In this document: positions 27,007 to 35,870 of the stretch, piece after piece | Layout: every line of letters begins with the position of its first letter | Numbering within the stretch: position 1 is the stretch's first letter | Assembly (NCBI RefSeq): GCF_022549785.1 | Contig: NZ_JAKZGO010000018.1 | Location: 2,494-44,562 of the forward strand | Direction of reading: 5' to 3' | Source of the DNA: Belliella alkalica | GTDB lineage: Bacteria; Bacteroidota; Bacteroidia; Cytophagales; Cyclobacteriaceae | DNA: 42,069 bases | Position numbers and translations under genes: made by a program | The notes under the pieces: generated by a model | The model's input: the letters and a program-made list of their open reading frames with translations, nothing else | What the model was told of the DNA's origin: nothing | Database searches by the model: none

Positions 27007-28059
27007 ATGAAATATTTTATCACAGGAACAGCTGGATTTATCGGTTTTCACCTTACAAATGCTTTGATCAAAAGAGGTGATGAGGTTTTTGGAGTAGATA
27101 ACATCAACGACTATTATGATGTAAATTTGAAGTATAATAGACTTGAAGCAGCAGGGATTATCCGTGAGGAAGTAGCGTATGGAAAAGCTGTAAAATCAGA
27201 GAAACTTCAAGGGTACACATTTATGCAATTGGATATCGCTGACAAAGAACAACTTTTGGAGGTTTTTAAGAAAGAAGAAATTGATGTTGTTGTCAATCTA
27301 GCAGCTCAAGCAGGTGTTAGGTATTCTTTGGAAAATCCAGATGCGTATATTCAGGCAAACATTCAAGGGTTTATGAATATATTGGAAGCTTGTAGAGCTT
27401 ATCCAGTAAAGCACTTGGTGTATGCATCATCAAGCTCTGTATATGGATCCAATACCAAGATGCCATTTGCCACGACAGATAATGTTGACCATCCTGTGAG
27501 TCTTTATGCTACCACAAAAAAAGCCAATGAATTAATGGCACATACTTACAGCCACTTGTTCAATATCCCGACGACTGGTTTAAGGTTTTTCACTGTTTAT
27601 GGACCTTGGGGTAGACCTGATATGGCCTTGTTTCTTTTTGCTGATGCGATTGATAACGATAAGGCAATCAAAGTTTTTAACCATGGTAAAATGAAACGAG
27701 ATTTTACTTATGTAGATGATATTGTGGAGGGAATTGTGAGAGTTTCCGATAGGCCGGCTTCTCCAAATGAAAACTGGGGAGGTGACAACCCGGATCCTGG
27801 AAGCTCGAAGGCTCCATTTAAAGTTTACAATATAGGAAACAGTAATCCTGTCGAGCTAATGGATTACATCAAAGCTTTGGAAAATGCTATGGGAAAAGTT
27901 GCCGAAAAAGATATGTTGCCAATACAACCGGGCGATGTACCAGCTACATTTGCAGATGTCAGCGACTTGATCAGAGATACTGGATATAGCCCAACCACTT
28001 CAGTAGTTGAGGGAGTAGCAAAATTTGTAGACTGGTATAAAGCTTATTACAAAAAGTAA
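27007..28059 (+). CDS. UDP-glucuronate 4-epimerase
   Basis: A 350-residue extended SDR enzyme with GTAGFIG at 7-13 (NAD binding), SSSSVYG at about 141-147 and the YxxxK pair Y167/K171. The segment [18 protein letters not shown] (about 29-46) is diagnostic of UDP-glucuronate 4-epimerases and their CapI-type relatives, rather than GalE or RfbB. It interconverts UDP-glucuronate and UDP-galacturonate in the cytoplasm. An insert near 253-270 ([16 protein letters not shown]) is common in this subgroup. It probably feeds uronic acid to the adjacent glycosyltransferase. It sits 37 bp after the GT4 gene and 86 bp before the dTDP-glucose dehydratase gene. Both neighbours are on the same strand. Confidence 0.93.
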   Translation: MKYFITGTAGFIGFHLTNALIKRGDEVFGVDNINDYYDVNLKYNRLEAAGIIREEVAYGKAVKSEKLQGYTFMQLDIADKEQLLEVFKKEEIDVVVNLAAQAGVRYSLENPDAYIQANIQGFMNILEACRAYPVKHLVYASSSSVYGSNTKMPFATTDNVDHPVSLYATTKKANELMAHTYSHLFNIPTTGLRFFTVYGPWGRPDMALFLFADAIDNDKAIKVFNHGKMKRDFTYVDDIVEGIVRVSDRPASPNENWGGDNPDPGSSKAPFKVYNIGNSNPVELMDYIKALENAMGKVAEKDMLPIQPGDVPATFADVSDLIRDTGYSPTTSVVEGVAKFVDWYKAYYKK

Positions 28060-28145
28060 CCTTTTTATAAGGCAAAAAAACAATTGGGAGATTGCAGGAT
28101 CCCCATCTCCATGTTTTTAAAATACATTCATAATTATCAACGAAA

Positions 28146-29192
28146 ATGTCTAAAAGTATACTAATAACAGGAGGGGCCGGATTTATCGGAAGTCATGTAG
28201 TCCAGCTTTTTATTGAAAAATACAGAGATTACAAAATTGTAAATCTTGACTGCTTAACCTATGCAGGTAACCTAGAAAACCTAAAAGCTGTCGAAAATGC
28301 TCCAAATTACATTTTTGAAAAAGTTAACCTTTTGGATATTGACGAATTGAAGAGAGTTTTCGAAATGCATAAGATCACAGATGTCATTCATTTGGCAGCT
28401 GAATCCCATGTAGATAGATCCATCTCTGACCCACTTGCTTTTGTGAATACCAATGTGATCGGAACTGTGAATTTGCTTAATGTGGCAAAGACCTACTGGA
28501 AAAATCTTAAAGATCACCTTTTCTATCATGTTTCTACGGATGAAGTTTATGGTTCTTTAGATCATGGTGGGTTTTTTACTGAGACGACACCTTATGATCC
28601 TCAGTCGCCATATTCTGCATCAAAAGCTGCCTCTGATCATTTTGTAAGGGCTTATGCGAATACTTATGGTTTGAAAACCGTGATTACGAATTGTTCCAAC
28701 AACTATGGGCCCAATCAGTTTCCTGAAAAACTTATTCCACTTTGTATCCACAATATCAAAAATGATAGACCGCTCCCCGTTTATGGAAAAGGAGAAAATA
28801 TTAGGGATTGGCTATTTGTGGTAGATCATGCTAGGGCTATTGATGTGGTGTTCCATCAGGGGAAAGTTGGAGAGACTTACAATGTCGGGGGCTTCAATGA
28901 ATGGAAAAACATTGATATCGTTAAATTGCTTTGTCGAAAAATGGACGAAAAATTGGGCAAAGAACAAGGTACTTCAGAAAAACTGATTACTTATGTTACA
29001 GACCGGGCAGGTCATGATATGCGCTACGCCATAGATGCAAGCAAAATCCAAAATGAATTGGGTTGGGAGCCAAGCTTACAATTTGAGGAAGGTATTTCAA
29101 AAACAATTGATTGGTACTTGGAGAATGAAGAATGGCTCAATAATGTAACTTCTGGTGATTATCAGAAGTATTACCAAGAGCATTACAAATAA
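28146..29192 (+). CDS. rfbB: dTDP-glucose 4,6-dehydratase
   Basis: A 348-residue extended SDR with GGAGFIG at 9-15, the catalytic TDE triplet T131-D132-E133 (VSTDEVYGSL) and Y156/K160 (YSASK), all as in RfbB/RmlB. HLAAESHVDRS (about 82-92) and NCSNNYGPNQFPEKLIPL are also standard. It converts dTDP-glucose to dTDP-4-keto-6-deoxyglucose, the branch point to dTDP-L-rhamnose and several amino-deoxy sugars. The partner genes rfbA, rfbC and rfbD are not in the window, so the end product is open. Bacteroidota often keep them elsewhere. It closes the small polysaccharide group and is followed by a 165-bp gap. Confidence 0.95.
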   Translation: MSKSILITGGAGFIGSHVVQLFIEKYRDYKIVNLDCLTYAGNLENLKAVENAPNYIFEKVNLLDIDELKRVFEMHKITDVIHLAAESHVDRSISDPLAFVNTNVIGTVNLLNVAKTYWKNLKDHLFYHVSTDEVYGSLDHGGFFTETTPYDPQSPYSASKAASDHFVRAYANTYGLKTVITNCSNNYGPNQFPEKLIPLCIHNIKNDRPLPVYGKGENIRDWLFVVDHARAIDVVFHQGKVGETYNVGGFNEWKNIDIVKLLCRKMDEKLGKEQGTSEKLITYVTDRAGHDMRYAIDASKIQNELGWEPSLQFEEGISKTIDWYLENEEWLNNVTSGDYQKYYQEHYK

Positions 29193-29307
29193 TAAAATAG
29201 TAAACTAAGATTTATTAAGTTTTTGGCAAATCCCAATGTTAAGATCATCACATTAATGAAGTAATTCTAAATGATATGCTTTAAAACATGTATATTTTAT
29301 CAACGGC

Positions 29308-29339
29308 TTGTAAGTCAAATGTATTTTAGATTATTTTAG
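29308..29339 (+). promoter_or_regulatory. candidate promoter for the M1 peptidase gene
   Basis: TTG at 29308-29310, a 21-bp gap, then TATTTTAG at 29332-29339, one mismatch from TAnnTTTG. It lies 18 bp before the ATG at 29358, leaving a short leader. Pattern match only. Confidence 0.35.
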
Positions 29340-29357
29340 CAAAAAAACCTAAATAAT

Positions 29358-31220
29358 ATGATTAAGAGATTAAGGTTTGCTGTAGGTTTGCTTTCTCTTC
29401 TGGGGATCACAACGCTTACGCACGCACAGAAAGACCGCTTTCAGCAGAAAGTTAAATATGAAATGGATGTGAAAATGGATGTTGTGAAAAACCAATATAC
29501 AGGGACACAAAAGCTTCATTATACTAACAATTCACCTGATACATTGGATCGGGCATTCTATCATTTGTACTATAATGCTTTTCAGCCTAATAGTATGATG
29601 GATGTGAGATCGAGAACGATAGCTGATCCAGATAGAAGAGTCAGAGATAGAATTCAAAGTCTTTCTCCAGAAGAGTATGGGATTTTGGAGGTCAAATCAT
29701 TGAAAATGAACGGGAAAACCGTAGATTTTGATCATGAAGAGACGATTCTTGAAGTTAACCTAGCAGAACCAATTTTGCCAGGAGAGACGGTGGTTTTTGA
29801 TATGGAATTTTTTGGTCAAGTTCCACTTCAAGTGAGAAGGGCAGGAAGAGACAATGCTGAAGGAATCCGCTATTCGATGTCGCAATGGTATCCAAAAATG
29901 GCCGCCTATGATGTAAGAGGTTGGCATGCAAATCCATACATCGGAAGAGAGTTTTACGGCAATTTTGGAGATTTCGATGTGAAGATCACCATTGATAAAG
30001 ATTATCTATTGGGAGGAACTGGATATCTTGAAAATGCAAATCAAATAGGAAAAGGTTATGAAGATGCAGGTGTAAAAGTGCCTGCTACAAAGTCAAAAGA
30101 ATTGACTTGGCATTTTACAGCTCCAAATGTTCATGATTTCATGTGGGCAGCAGATCCAAAATATACATTGGTAAAAGAACAAATGGAGAATGGGCCAATG
30201 GTTCATTTGCTATATGTAAAAGATGAAAAAACAGAGGAGAATTGGGGGAAATTGATGCAATATACAATTGATGCCATCAAATATTGCAGTGAGAATTTTG
30301 GGAAATATCCTTACGATCAATATTCAGTAATCCAAGGCGGCGATGGAGGGATGGAATATCCTATGGCTACATTGATTACTGGACATAGAAACCTAAGGAG
30401 TTTGGTTGGTGTGACTGTTCATGAACTTATACATAGCTGGTATTATGGTGTATTGGGATTCAATGAATCCTCTGAGCCATGGTTGGATGAAGGGTTTACA
30501 ACATGGGGTACGAGCGTAGTAATGGATGCAGTTTTTGAGAAGGATCCTAACTTTGTCCATAACGGAAGTTATAGATCATATTTTAGGTTAGCAGGAGCAG
30601 GCTATGAAGAGCCTTTGACGACCCATGGTGATCATTACAATTTGAATTCAGCTTATGGCCCTGGTACTTATAACAAAGGAGCTGTTTTCGTAGAGCAAAT
30701 GGCTTATGTAGTAGGCAAAGAAAATTTTGACAAAGCCTTGTTAAAATTGTGGAACGATTTCCAATTCAAGCATCCCAATGGGAATGATGTGATCAGGACT
30801 TTTGAAAAAGTCAGTGGCTTGGAATTGGATTGGTATTATGATTATTTCATTGCATCTACCAAGCAGATTGATTATGGTGTGAAGTCAGTAGAAGCAGCTG
30901 GGAAGGATACTAAAATCATTTTGGAGCGAAAGGGTATGATGCCTATGCCTTTGGATGTGGTAGTCACCTACCAAGATGGATCGCAAGAGTTGATTTATTT
31001 GCCTTTGGTAATCCAAAGAGGAGAGAAGCCTGAAGAATCAGGGATGCCTAAAAGAGTCTTGACACAAAAGTGGCCTTGGACAGATTATACAACTGAGGTG
31101 AAATTGGCTAGACCAATTTCAGAGATCAAAAGTGTAGAAATCGATCCTAGTATGAGATTGGCGGATGTAGATAGAGAAAACAACAAGATAGAAGTCTCTG
31201 TAGAGATGGAGAAGAAGTAA
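29358..31220 (+). CDS. secreted M1-family aminopeptidase-like metallopeptidase
   Basis: A 620-residue protein with a signal peptide (1-23, THA-QK). The M1 catalytic domain carries HELIH at 355-359 and the third zinc ligand E378 in WLDEGFT, the HExxH-x18-E pattern. GGMEYP at about 330-335 stands for the GxMEN exopeptidase motif, with Tyr in place of Asn. QWYPKMAAYDVRGWH (about 176-190) is the usual N-terminal-domain signature. It likely removes N-terminal residues from peptides in the periplasm or outside the cell. It lacks the long C-terminal ERAP-like domain, as is common in Bacteroidota M1 proteins. Monocistronic, followed by a clear terminator. Confidence 0.93.
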   Translation: MIKRLRFAVGLLSLLGITTLTHAQKDRFQQKVKYEMDVKMDVVKNQYTGTQKLHYTNNSPDTLDRAFYHLYYNAFQPNSMMDVRSRTIADPDRRVRDRIQSLSPEEYGILEVKSLKMNGKTVDFDHEETILEVNLAEPILPGETVVFDMEFFGQVPLQVRRAGRDNAEGIRYSMSQWYPKMAAYDVRGWHANPYIGREFYGNFGDFDVKITIDKDYLLGGTGYLENANQIGKGYEDAGVKVPATKSKELTWHFTAPNVHDFMWAADPKYTLVKEQMENGPMVHLLYVKDEKTEENWGKLMQYTIDAIKYCSENFGKYPYDQYSVIQGGDGGMEYPMATLITGHRNLRSLVGVTVHELIHSWYYGVLGFNESSEPWLDEGFTTWGTSVVMDAVFEKDPNFVHNGSYRSYFRLAGAGYEEPLTTHGDHYNLNSAYGPGTYNKGAVFVEQMAYVVGKENFDKALLKLWNDFQFKHPNGNDVIRTFEKVSGLELDWYYDYFIASTKQIDYGVKSVEAAGKDTKIILERKGMMPMPLDVVVTYQDGSQELIYLPLVIQRGEKPEESGMPKRVLTQKWPWTDYTTEVKLARPISEIKSVEIDPSMRLADVDRENNKIEVSVEMEKK

Positions 31221-31243
31221 CCAACAAGCATACAAGCGTTTGT

Positions 31244-31278
31244 AAGCCGTCGAAGAATTGTCTTTGACGGCTTTTTTG
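31244..31278 (+). terminator. intrinsic terminator after the M1 peptidase gene
   Basis: A 13-bp stem (31244-31256 with 31261-31273, one G-T wobble) with an ATTG loop and a following T run, 24 bp after the stop codon. Confidence 0.9.
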
Positions 31279-31300
31279 CTTCTTCTTAAAAATGGAAAAT

Positions 31301-31332
31301 AAAAAAAGGCAACCAAACGATTGCCTTTTTTT
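31301..31332 (-). terminator. intrinsic terminator of the histone-like gene
   Basis: A perfect 12-bp inverted repeat (31301-31312 with 31321-31332) with an 8-nt loop. On the - strand it ends in seven T, 22 bp after the stop of the Hc1-like gene. It could act in both directions. Confidence 0.88.
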
Positions 31333-31354
31333 ATGCTTTTTTGAAATGCTTAGA

Positions 31355-31531
31355 TCAGCCAGCATTCTTTTTATCTTGAACTTCCTTACGAATATCCTGC
31401 GCCAAGTTCTTAAGGTCTTGCATACCTTTTCTAACTCTTGTTCCAGCAGCTTGGTTGCCTTTATCGTAGAATTTCTCGAAGTCAGCTTCAAGACCCATTA
31501 CAAGATCTTTAATTTCGCTAAATTTGCTCAT
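31355..31531 (-). CDS. histone H1-like protein, Hc1 family
   Basis: A 58-residue helical protein starting MSKFSEIKDLV. The longer upstream frame (to 31678) would run into the previous gene's 3' end and adds no domain, so ATG at 31531 is chosen. The sequence (LEADFEKFYDKGNQAAGTRVRKGMQDLKNLAQDIRKEVQDKK) matches the small Hc1 proteins found across Bacteroidota, related to the N-terminal part of chlamydial Hc1. It lacks the long lysine/alanine-rich tail, and its net charge is only mildly basic. DNA binding or nucleoid organisation is assumed for the family rather than shown. It lies 100 bp downstream of the alpha-oxoamine synthase gene on the same strand and ends at its own terminator. Confidence 0.85.
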   Translation of the reverse strand: MSKFSEIKDLVMGLEADFEKFYDKGNQAAGTRVRKGMQDLKNLAQDIRKEVQDKKNAG

Positions 31532-31631
31532 AGTAAAAATTAATTTTAAGGTTGATGATAAGTTTATTTTTTGTTCAATATATGCAAAATGTTTATAAAA
31601 GAACAGTTTAAAGCTATTTTTTGAGGTTTTT

Positions 31632-32882
31632 TTATTCCCCAAATGAAATAGCAAGATCCGAACTCTTGTAGAATCCACTAGTTAGTTTTTCCTTTACTGC
31701 CTCAAACGCTGCTATCGTTTCACTGACATCTTCCAATGTATGGACAGCTGTAGGAATTAGTCTTAGAATAATCATGCCTTTAGGGACTACCGGATAGATC
31801 ACCACAGAGCAGAAGATATTGTAATTCTCCCTCAAATCCTTACTCAAAGTAGCAGCTTCTCCTACAGTACCATTCAACACCACAGGGGTCACCGGTGAGT
31901 TGGATTTGCCAATACTAAATCCTTTTTCAATAAGACCTGATTTTAGTGCATTTACGATTTTCCAAAGGTTATCCTTCAATTCAGGCTTAGTCCTAAGCAG
32001 TTCTAATCTTTTCAACGCGCCCTCTACCAATAACATCGGCAAAGATTTGGCGTAAATCTGTGAACGCATGTTGTATTTTAGGTAATGGATCACATTCGCA
32101 TCTCCGGCGATGAATGCTCCGATAGAAGCCATAGACTTCGCAAAAGTAGAGAAATAAAGATCGATTTGACTTTGGATACCTTGCTCTTCACCTGTACCTG
32201 CTCCAGTTTGTCCCATAGTGCCAAAACCATGTGCATCATCCACCAGTAGTCTAAAATCAAACTTCTCCTTCAATTTCACAATTTCAGCAAGCTTACCTTG
32301 ATCACCAGTCATTCCAAAAACACCTTCTGTGATCAAAAGAATTCCACCGCCAGTTTCTTCAGCTAGTTTGGTGGCTCTTTTTAGTTGTGTCTCACAGTTT
32401 TCGATATCATTATGAGGAAATACATACCGCTTACCCAAGTGCATTCTCAGTGCATCAATGATACAGGCATGGCACTCACTGTCATATACTACTACATCTT
32501 TTCTATCAAGCAATGAATCGATTACTGACATGATTCCTTGATAGCCATAGTTCAATAGGTATGAGCTTTCTTTACCAACAAATTCGGCAAGTTCTCTTTC
32601 CAACTGCTCGTGAAGATCCGTCTGACCAGACATCATTCTCGCTCCCATCGGATAAGCTGCTCCCCATTTTGCAGCGGCATCAGCATCTGCTTTTCTGATT
32701 TCAGGATGATTAGCCAAACCTAGATAGTTATTTAGACTCCAAGTCAAGACATCTTTGCCCTTAAATTTCATCCTCGGAGCAATCTCTCCCTCTAATTTTG
32801 GAAAAGTAAAATATCCTTCTGATAATTCCGAATGCTTGCCCAATGGGCCAAGATTGGTATTTAATTTTTCGAATAAATCCAA
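31632..32882 (-). CDS. alpha-oxoamine synthase, serine palmitoyltransferase-like
   Basis: A 416-residue PLP enzyme of the AONS/KBL/SPT group. H138 (SECHAC) stacks on PLP, D215 and H218 (VDDAHGFG) hold the ring, and K249 (TFAKSMASIGAFIAG) is the Schiff-base lysine. These enzymes condense an amino acid with an acyl-CoA. STFAKSMASIG, in place of the TLSKA of BioF/Kbl, fits the serine palmitoyltransferases of Bacteroidota, which start sphingolipid synthesis. A cysteate-using relative that starts sulfonolipid (capnine) synthesis in Cytophagales is an equal alternative by sequence alone. BioF is less likely, as no biotin genes are near. It is divergent from accC and has a good upstream promoter. 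Confidence 0.85.
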   Translation of the reverse strand: MDLFEKLNTNLGPLGKHSELSEGYFTFPKLEGEIAPRMKFKGKDVLTWSLNNYLGLANHPEIRKADADAAAKWGAAYPMGARMMSGQTDLHEQLERELAEFVGKESSYLLNYGYQGIMSVIDSLLDRKDVVVYDSECHACIIDALRMHLGKRYVFPHNDIENCETQLKRATKLAEETGGGILLITEGVFGMTGDQGKLAEIVKLKEKFDFRLLVDDAHGFGTMGQTGAGTGEEQGIQSQIDLYFSTFAKSMASIGAFIAGDANVIHYLKYNMRSQIYAKSLPMLLVEGALKRLELLRTKPELKDNLWKIVNALKSGLIEKGFSIGKSNSPVTPVVLNGTVGEAATLSKDLRENYNIFCSVVIYPVVPKGMIILRLIPTAVHTLEDVSETIAAFEAVKEKLTSGFYKSSDLAISFGE

Positions 32883-32940
32883 AGTTTAAAACGTTTAAGT
32901 TTTACAATTTACTGCTTGCGGAACTTTCCGCTAAACTCGC

Positions 32941-32971
32941 CAAAAGTAACACATTTTGCCCACCTCTGCAA
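32941..32971 (-). promoter_or_regulatory. promoter of the alpha-oxoamine synthase gene
   Basis: On the - strand TTG (32971-32969) is followed after 20 bp by TACTTTTG (32948-32941), an exact TAnnTTTG. Spacing and both boxes match the Bacteroidota housekeeping promoter. The start codon at 32882 lies about 58 bp downstream. Confidence 0.6.
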
Positions 32972-33066
32972 AATTTGACCCTCAATTCAAATAATCTTTC
33001 ACATACTCGCTAAATTTTCTTTACTTCGTGGGTTATGCTTTTTATGGATATTAATAAAACCCAAAT

Positions 33067-34569
33067 ATGAAAAAAATTCAAAAGCTTTTGGTTGCAAATA
33101 GAGGTGAAATCAGCCTTAGGATAATGCGTACTGCCAAAGAAATGGGAATCAAGACAGTAGCTGTGTATAGCGAGGCTGACAGAAATGCTCCTCATGTGAA
33201 ATTTGCTGATGAAGCCGTTTGCTTAGGACCTCCTGCTTCTTCCAAATCCTATCTTCTGATGGATAAAATTATTGAAGTATCCAAAAGTTTGAATGTAGAT
33301 GCAATCCACCCCGGCTATGGATTCCTGTCTGAAAATGCTTCTTTTGCCCAAAAAGTAACTGATGCAGGAATCATCTTTGTAGGGCCATCTCCAGCTGCTA
33401 TAGAAGTGATGGGGTCCAAGCTTGCCGCAAAGCACGCGGTATCAAAATATGATATTCCGATGGTGCCTGGTACTGAAGATGCGATTTCAGATATCCCAGC
33501 TGCCAAAGTTAAAGCAAATGAAATAGGCTATCCCATTTTGATCAAAGCTAGCGCTGGTGGAGGTGGAAAAGGAATGCGAATAGTCGAAAATGAAGAGGAG
33601 TTTGAAGAGCAGATGAATAGGGCTATTTCTGAAGCAGAATCTGCTTTTGGGGATGGTGCAGTTTTTATAGAAAAATACATAACTTCTCCCAGACACATAG
33701 AAATACAAGTGTTGGGAGATATGCATGGAAATGTCATTCATTTGTTTGAAAGAGAATGTTCAGTACAAAGAAGGCATCAAAAAGTAATTGAAGAAGCTCC
33801 ATCTGCCGTAGTATCTGACCAAATGCGTAAAGCAATGGGAGAGGCAGCAGTGAAAGTTGCAAAGGCATGTGATTATTATGGTGCTGGTACTGTAGAATTT
33901 ATTGTTGATGAAAAATTGAATTTTTACTTTCTGGAGATGAATACCAGGCTTCAGGTAGAGCATCCTGTCACTGAAATGATTACTGGGAAAGATTTGGTGA
34001 AGGAACAGATTCTGATCGCCGAAGGTCATCCATTGAGCTTTTCCCAAGAGGATTTGAAGATTCATGGACATGCAGTAGAGGTGAGGGTGTATGCAGAAGA
34101 TCCAAGAAATAACTTTTTGCCTGATATCGGAAATCTGCAAACTTACATCAGGCCTCAAGGATCCGGTGTTAGGGTAGATGATGGGTTCGAACAGGGCATG
34201 GATATTCCAATCTATTATGATCCAATGATAGCAAAGCTGATCACACATGCAGATACTAGAGAATTGGCAATGGACAGGATGATTAGGGCGATTGAAGAAT
34301 ATCAGATTACTGGAATTGAGACGACTTTGGGCTTCTGTAAGTTTGTGATGGAGCATGAAGCCTTTAGGTCAGGGGATTTCGACACCAAATTTGTAGAAAA
34401 GTACTTTACACCTGAGAAATTGGACATTCAGTGGACTGAAGAAGAGCTTGCTCTACTTTCCGCAGCTGCTGTTTCACTTTATGAAAAACAGAAAACAGAC
34501 TTGCGCAGAGTGAATTCATTGCAGAATGATGCATTGCCAAGAACCAACTGGAAAAACAGACTACTTTAA
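33067..34569 (+). CDS. accC: acetyl-CoA carboxylase biotin carboxylase subunit
   Basis: A 500-residue ATP-grasp biotin carboxylase: N-terminal domain (KLLVANRGEISLRIMRTAKE), ATP-grasp glycine loop GGGGKGMR at 164-171, the catalytic stretch EMNTRLQVEHPVTE at 290-303, and the biotin carboxylase C domain (VRVYAEDPRNNFLPDIG). It carboxylates biotin on a separate carrier protein with ATP and bicarbonate. The last 50 or so residues extend beyond E. coli AccC. No AccB or carboxyltransferase gene is in the window, so use by acetyl-CoA or propionyl-CoA carboxylase cannot be decided from context; the former is the usual label. The stop overlaps the DUF1015 start by one base, implying coupled translation. 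Confidence 0.92.
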   Translation: MKKIQKLLVANRGEISLRIMRTAKEMGIKTVAVYSEADRNAPHVKFADEAVCLGPPASSKSYLLMDKIIEVSKSLNVDAIHPGYGFLSENASFAQKVTDAGIIFVGPSPAAIEVMGSKLAAKHAVSKYDIPMVPGTEDAISDIPAAKVKANEIGYPILIKASAGGGGKGMRIVENEEEFEEQMNRAISEAESAFGDGAVFIEKYITSPRHIEIQVLGDMHGNVIHLFERECSVQRRHQKVIEEAPSAVVSDQMRKAMGEAAVKVAKACDYYGAGTVEFIVDEKLNFYFLEMNTRLQVEHPVTEMITGKDLVKEQILIAEGHPLSFSQEDLKIHGHAVEVRVYAEDPRNNFLPDIGNLQTYIRPQGSGVRVDDGFEQGMDIPIYYDPMIAKLITHADTRELAMDRMIRAIEEYQITGIETTLGFCKFVMEHEAFRSGDFDTKFVEKYFTPEKLDIQWTEEELALLSAAAVSLYEKQKTDLRRVNSLQNDALPRTNWKNRLL

Positions 34570-35870
34570 TGGCAGAGATATTACCTATCAAGGCTTGGAG
34601 ATACCATGAGAAATTCACCAAGCAGATTGAGGATTTGACTTCTCCACTATTTGATGTAGTATCAACCAAACAGCGGGAAGCTCTTTACAACAACCCATTA
34701 AATAGTATCCATCTATCAGTTCCTTTGGGAGAAAATCCCGCACAGAATGCAGCACAGTGTTTGGAGAAATGGAAAAAGGACCAAGTACTTGTGCAAGACA
34801 AAGTGCCAGGAATCTATGTCTATTACCAATATTTCAGATTGCCTGGACAAGAACAAGAATCTTGTAGAAAAGGGTTTGTAGCTAATATCAAGGCGTATGA
34901 CTGGGAAGAGGATGTCGTACTTAGGCATGAAAATACCATTGCCAAAGCTGTAAATGACCGAGTTGAACTTTTGAAAGCAACCAAGTTTCAGCCAAGTGCA
35001 ACACATGGACTATATGAAGACGAAAGCCATTCCTTGGAGGCTTTTATGGATAAGGCAATAGAAGATCCACTCTATGATTTGGAGGATTATCAAGGTGTCA
35101 GAGAAGTTTTGGCAGTCATTCAAGATGCTGAAATAATAGCAAAATTCATCAAGGTAATCAAAGACAAGCAAATCATTTTGGCTGATGGTCACCACCGATA
35201 TGAAGGAGCAATTGAATATCGGAAATCGAGTCTGGAGAATAATCCTTCACATACTGGTTTTGAATCATATAATTACCATATGATGTACTTCACAAATGCA
35301 CATTCCAAAGATTTGAGAATCCTTCCAACACATAGGATTTTTACGGGGTTTCAATTTGAAGAAGAAGCTCTTTTGGAGCAGATTAGTGAGTTCTTTTTTG
35401 TTAAAAAACTGAATGATGTAGAAGAAATCGAAGAGCTAATTTTACAAAAAAAATGGGCTTTTGGATTGATTATAGGAGAGAATGCTTACAAGATTAGGTT
35501 TTATGAGGAAAATATTGACCTGATGCCATCAGAGATTCCTGAAGTGATCAGAAATCTTGACTTGATGGTATTGCATTACTTTTTTGTGGAAAAAGTTTTG
35601 GGGATACCTTTGGAAAAACAGCGTTATTCAGATCAGATTGAATATGAAAGGAATCTAAGAAGATGTGTTTTGAAGACTATTTCTTGGAAAGCTTCATTTT
35701 CATTGATCACGAAGGATATTTCCATGAATCAAGTTTTGGAAGTCTGTAAATCTGGACACACCATGCCTCAAAAATCAACATATTTCTATCCAAAAACACT
35801 TTCAGGACTGCTGTTTGCGTCGATTGAAGAAAGTGAGTTTGCTTTTCCTTACCAAATGTACCAGTCATGA
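34569..35870 (+). CDS. DUF1015 family protein
   Basis: A 433-residue protein of the DUF1015 family. Conserved signatures are visible: an N-terminal PIKAWRY, RHENT at 119-123 and the ADGHHRYEGA segment at 205-214. The DGHHR element resembles the phosphate-binding loop of ParB/sulfiredoxin/SerK-fold proteins, which suggests a nucleotide-dependent enzyme. This is inference from a short motif. From memory, the family often sits next to serA and serC in Bacteroides, hinting at serine metabolism. Here it is translationally coupled to accC (1-bp overlap) and maf (4-bp overlap), so it is part of a three-gene operon. No signal peptide or membrane segment; cytoplasmic. Confidence 0.88.
   Translation: MAEILPIKAWRYHEKFTKQIEDLTSPLFDVVSTKQREALYNNPLNSIHLSVPLGENPAQNAAQCLEKWKKDQVLVQDKVPGIYVYYQYFRLPGQEQESCRKGFVANIKAYDWEEDVVLRHENTIAKAVNDRVELLKATKFQPSATHGLYEDESHSLEAFMDKAIEDPLYDLEDYQGVREVLAVIQDAEIIAKFIKVIKDKQIILADGHHRYEGAIEYRKSSLENNPSHTGFESYNYHMMYFTNAHSKDLRILPTHRIFTGFQFEEEALLEQISEFFFVKKLNDVEEIEELILQKKWAFGLIIGENAYKIRFYEENIDLMPSEIPEVIRNLDLMVLHYFFVEKVLGIPLEKQRYSDQIEYERNLRRCVLKTISWKASFSLITKDISMNQVLEVCKSGHTMPQKSTYFYPKTLSGLLFASIEESEFAFPYQMYQS

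Noticed and set aside
31532-31678. Longer start for the histone-like gene (107 residues)
   Set aside because: It would overlap the end of the upstream synthase gene, and the extra residues do not resemble the family; ATG at 31531 gives the standard small Hc1 protein.
33760-34356. 198-residue open frame on the minus strand inside accC
   Set aside because: It is a shadow of a strongly conserved gene. Its Cys/His/Ile/Leu-rich translation has no recognisable domain.
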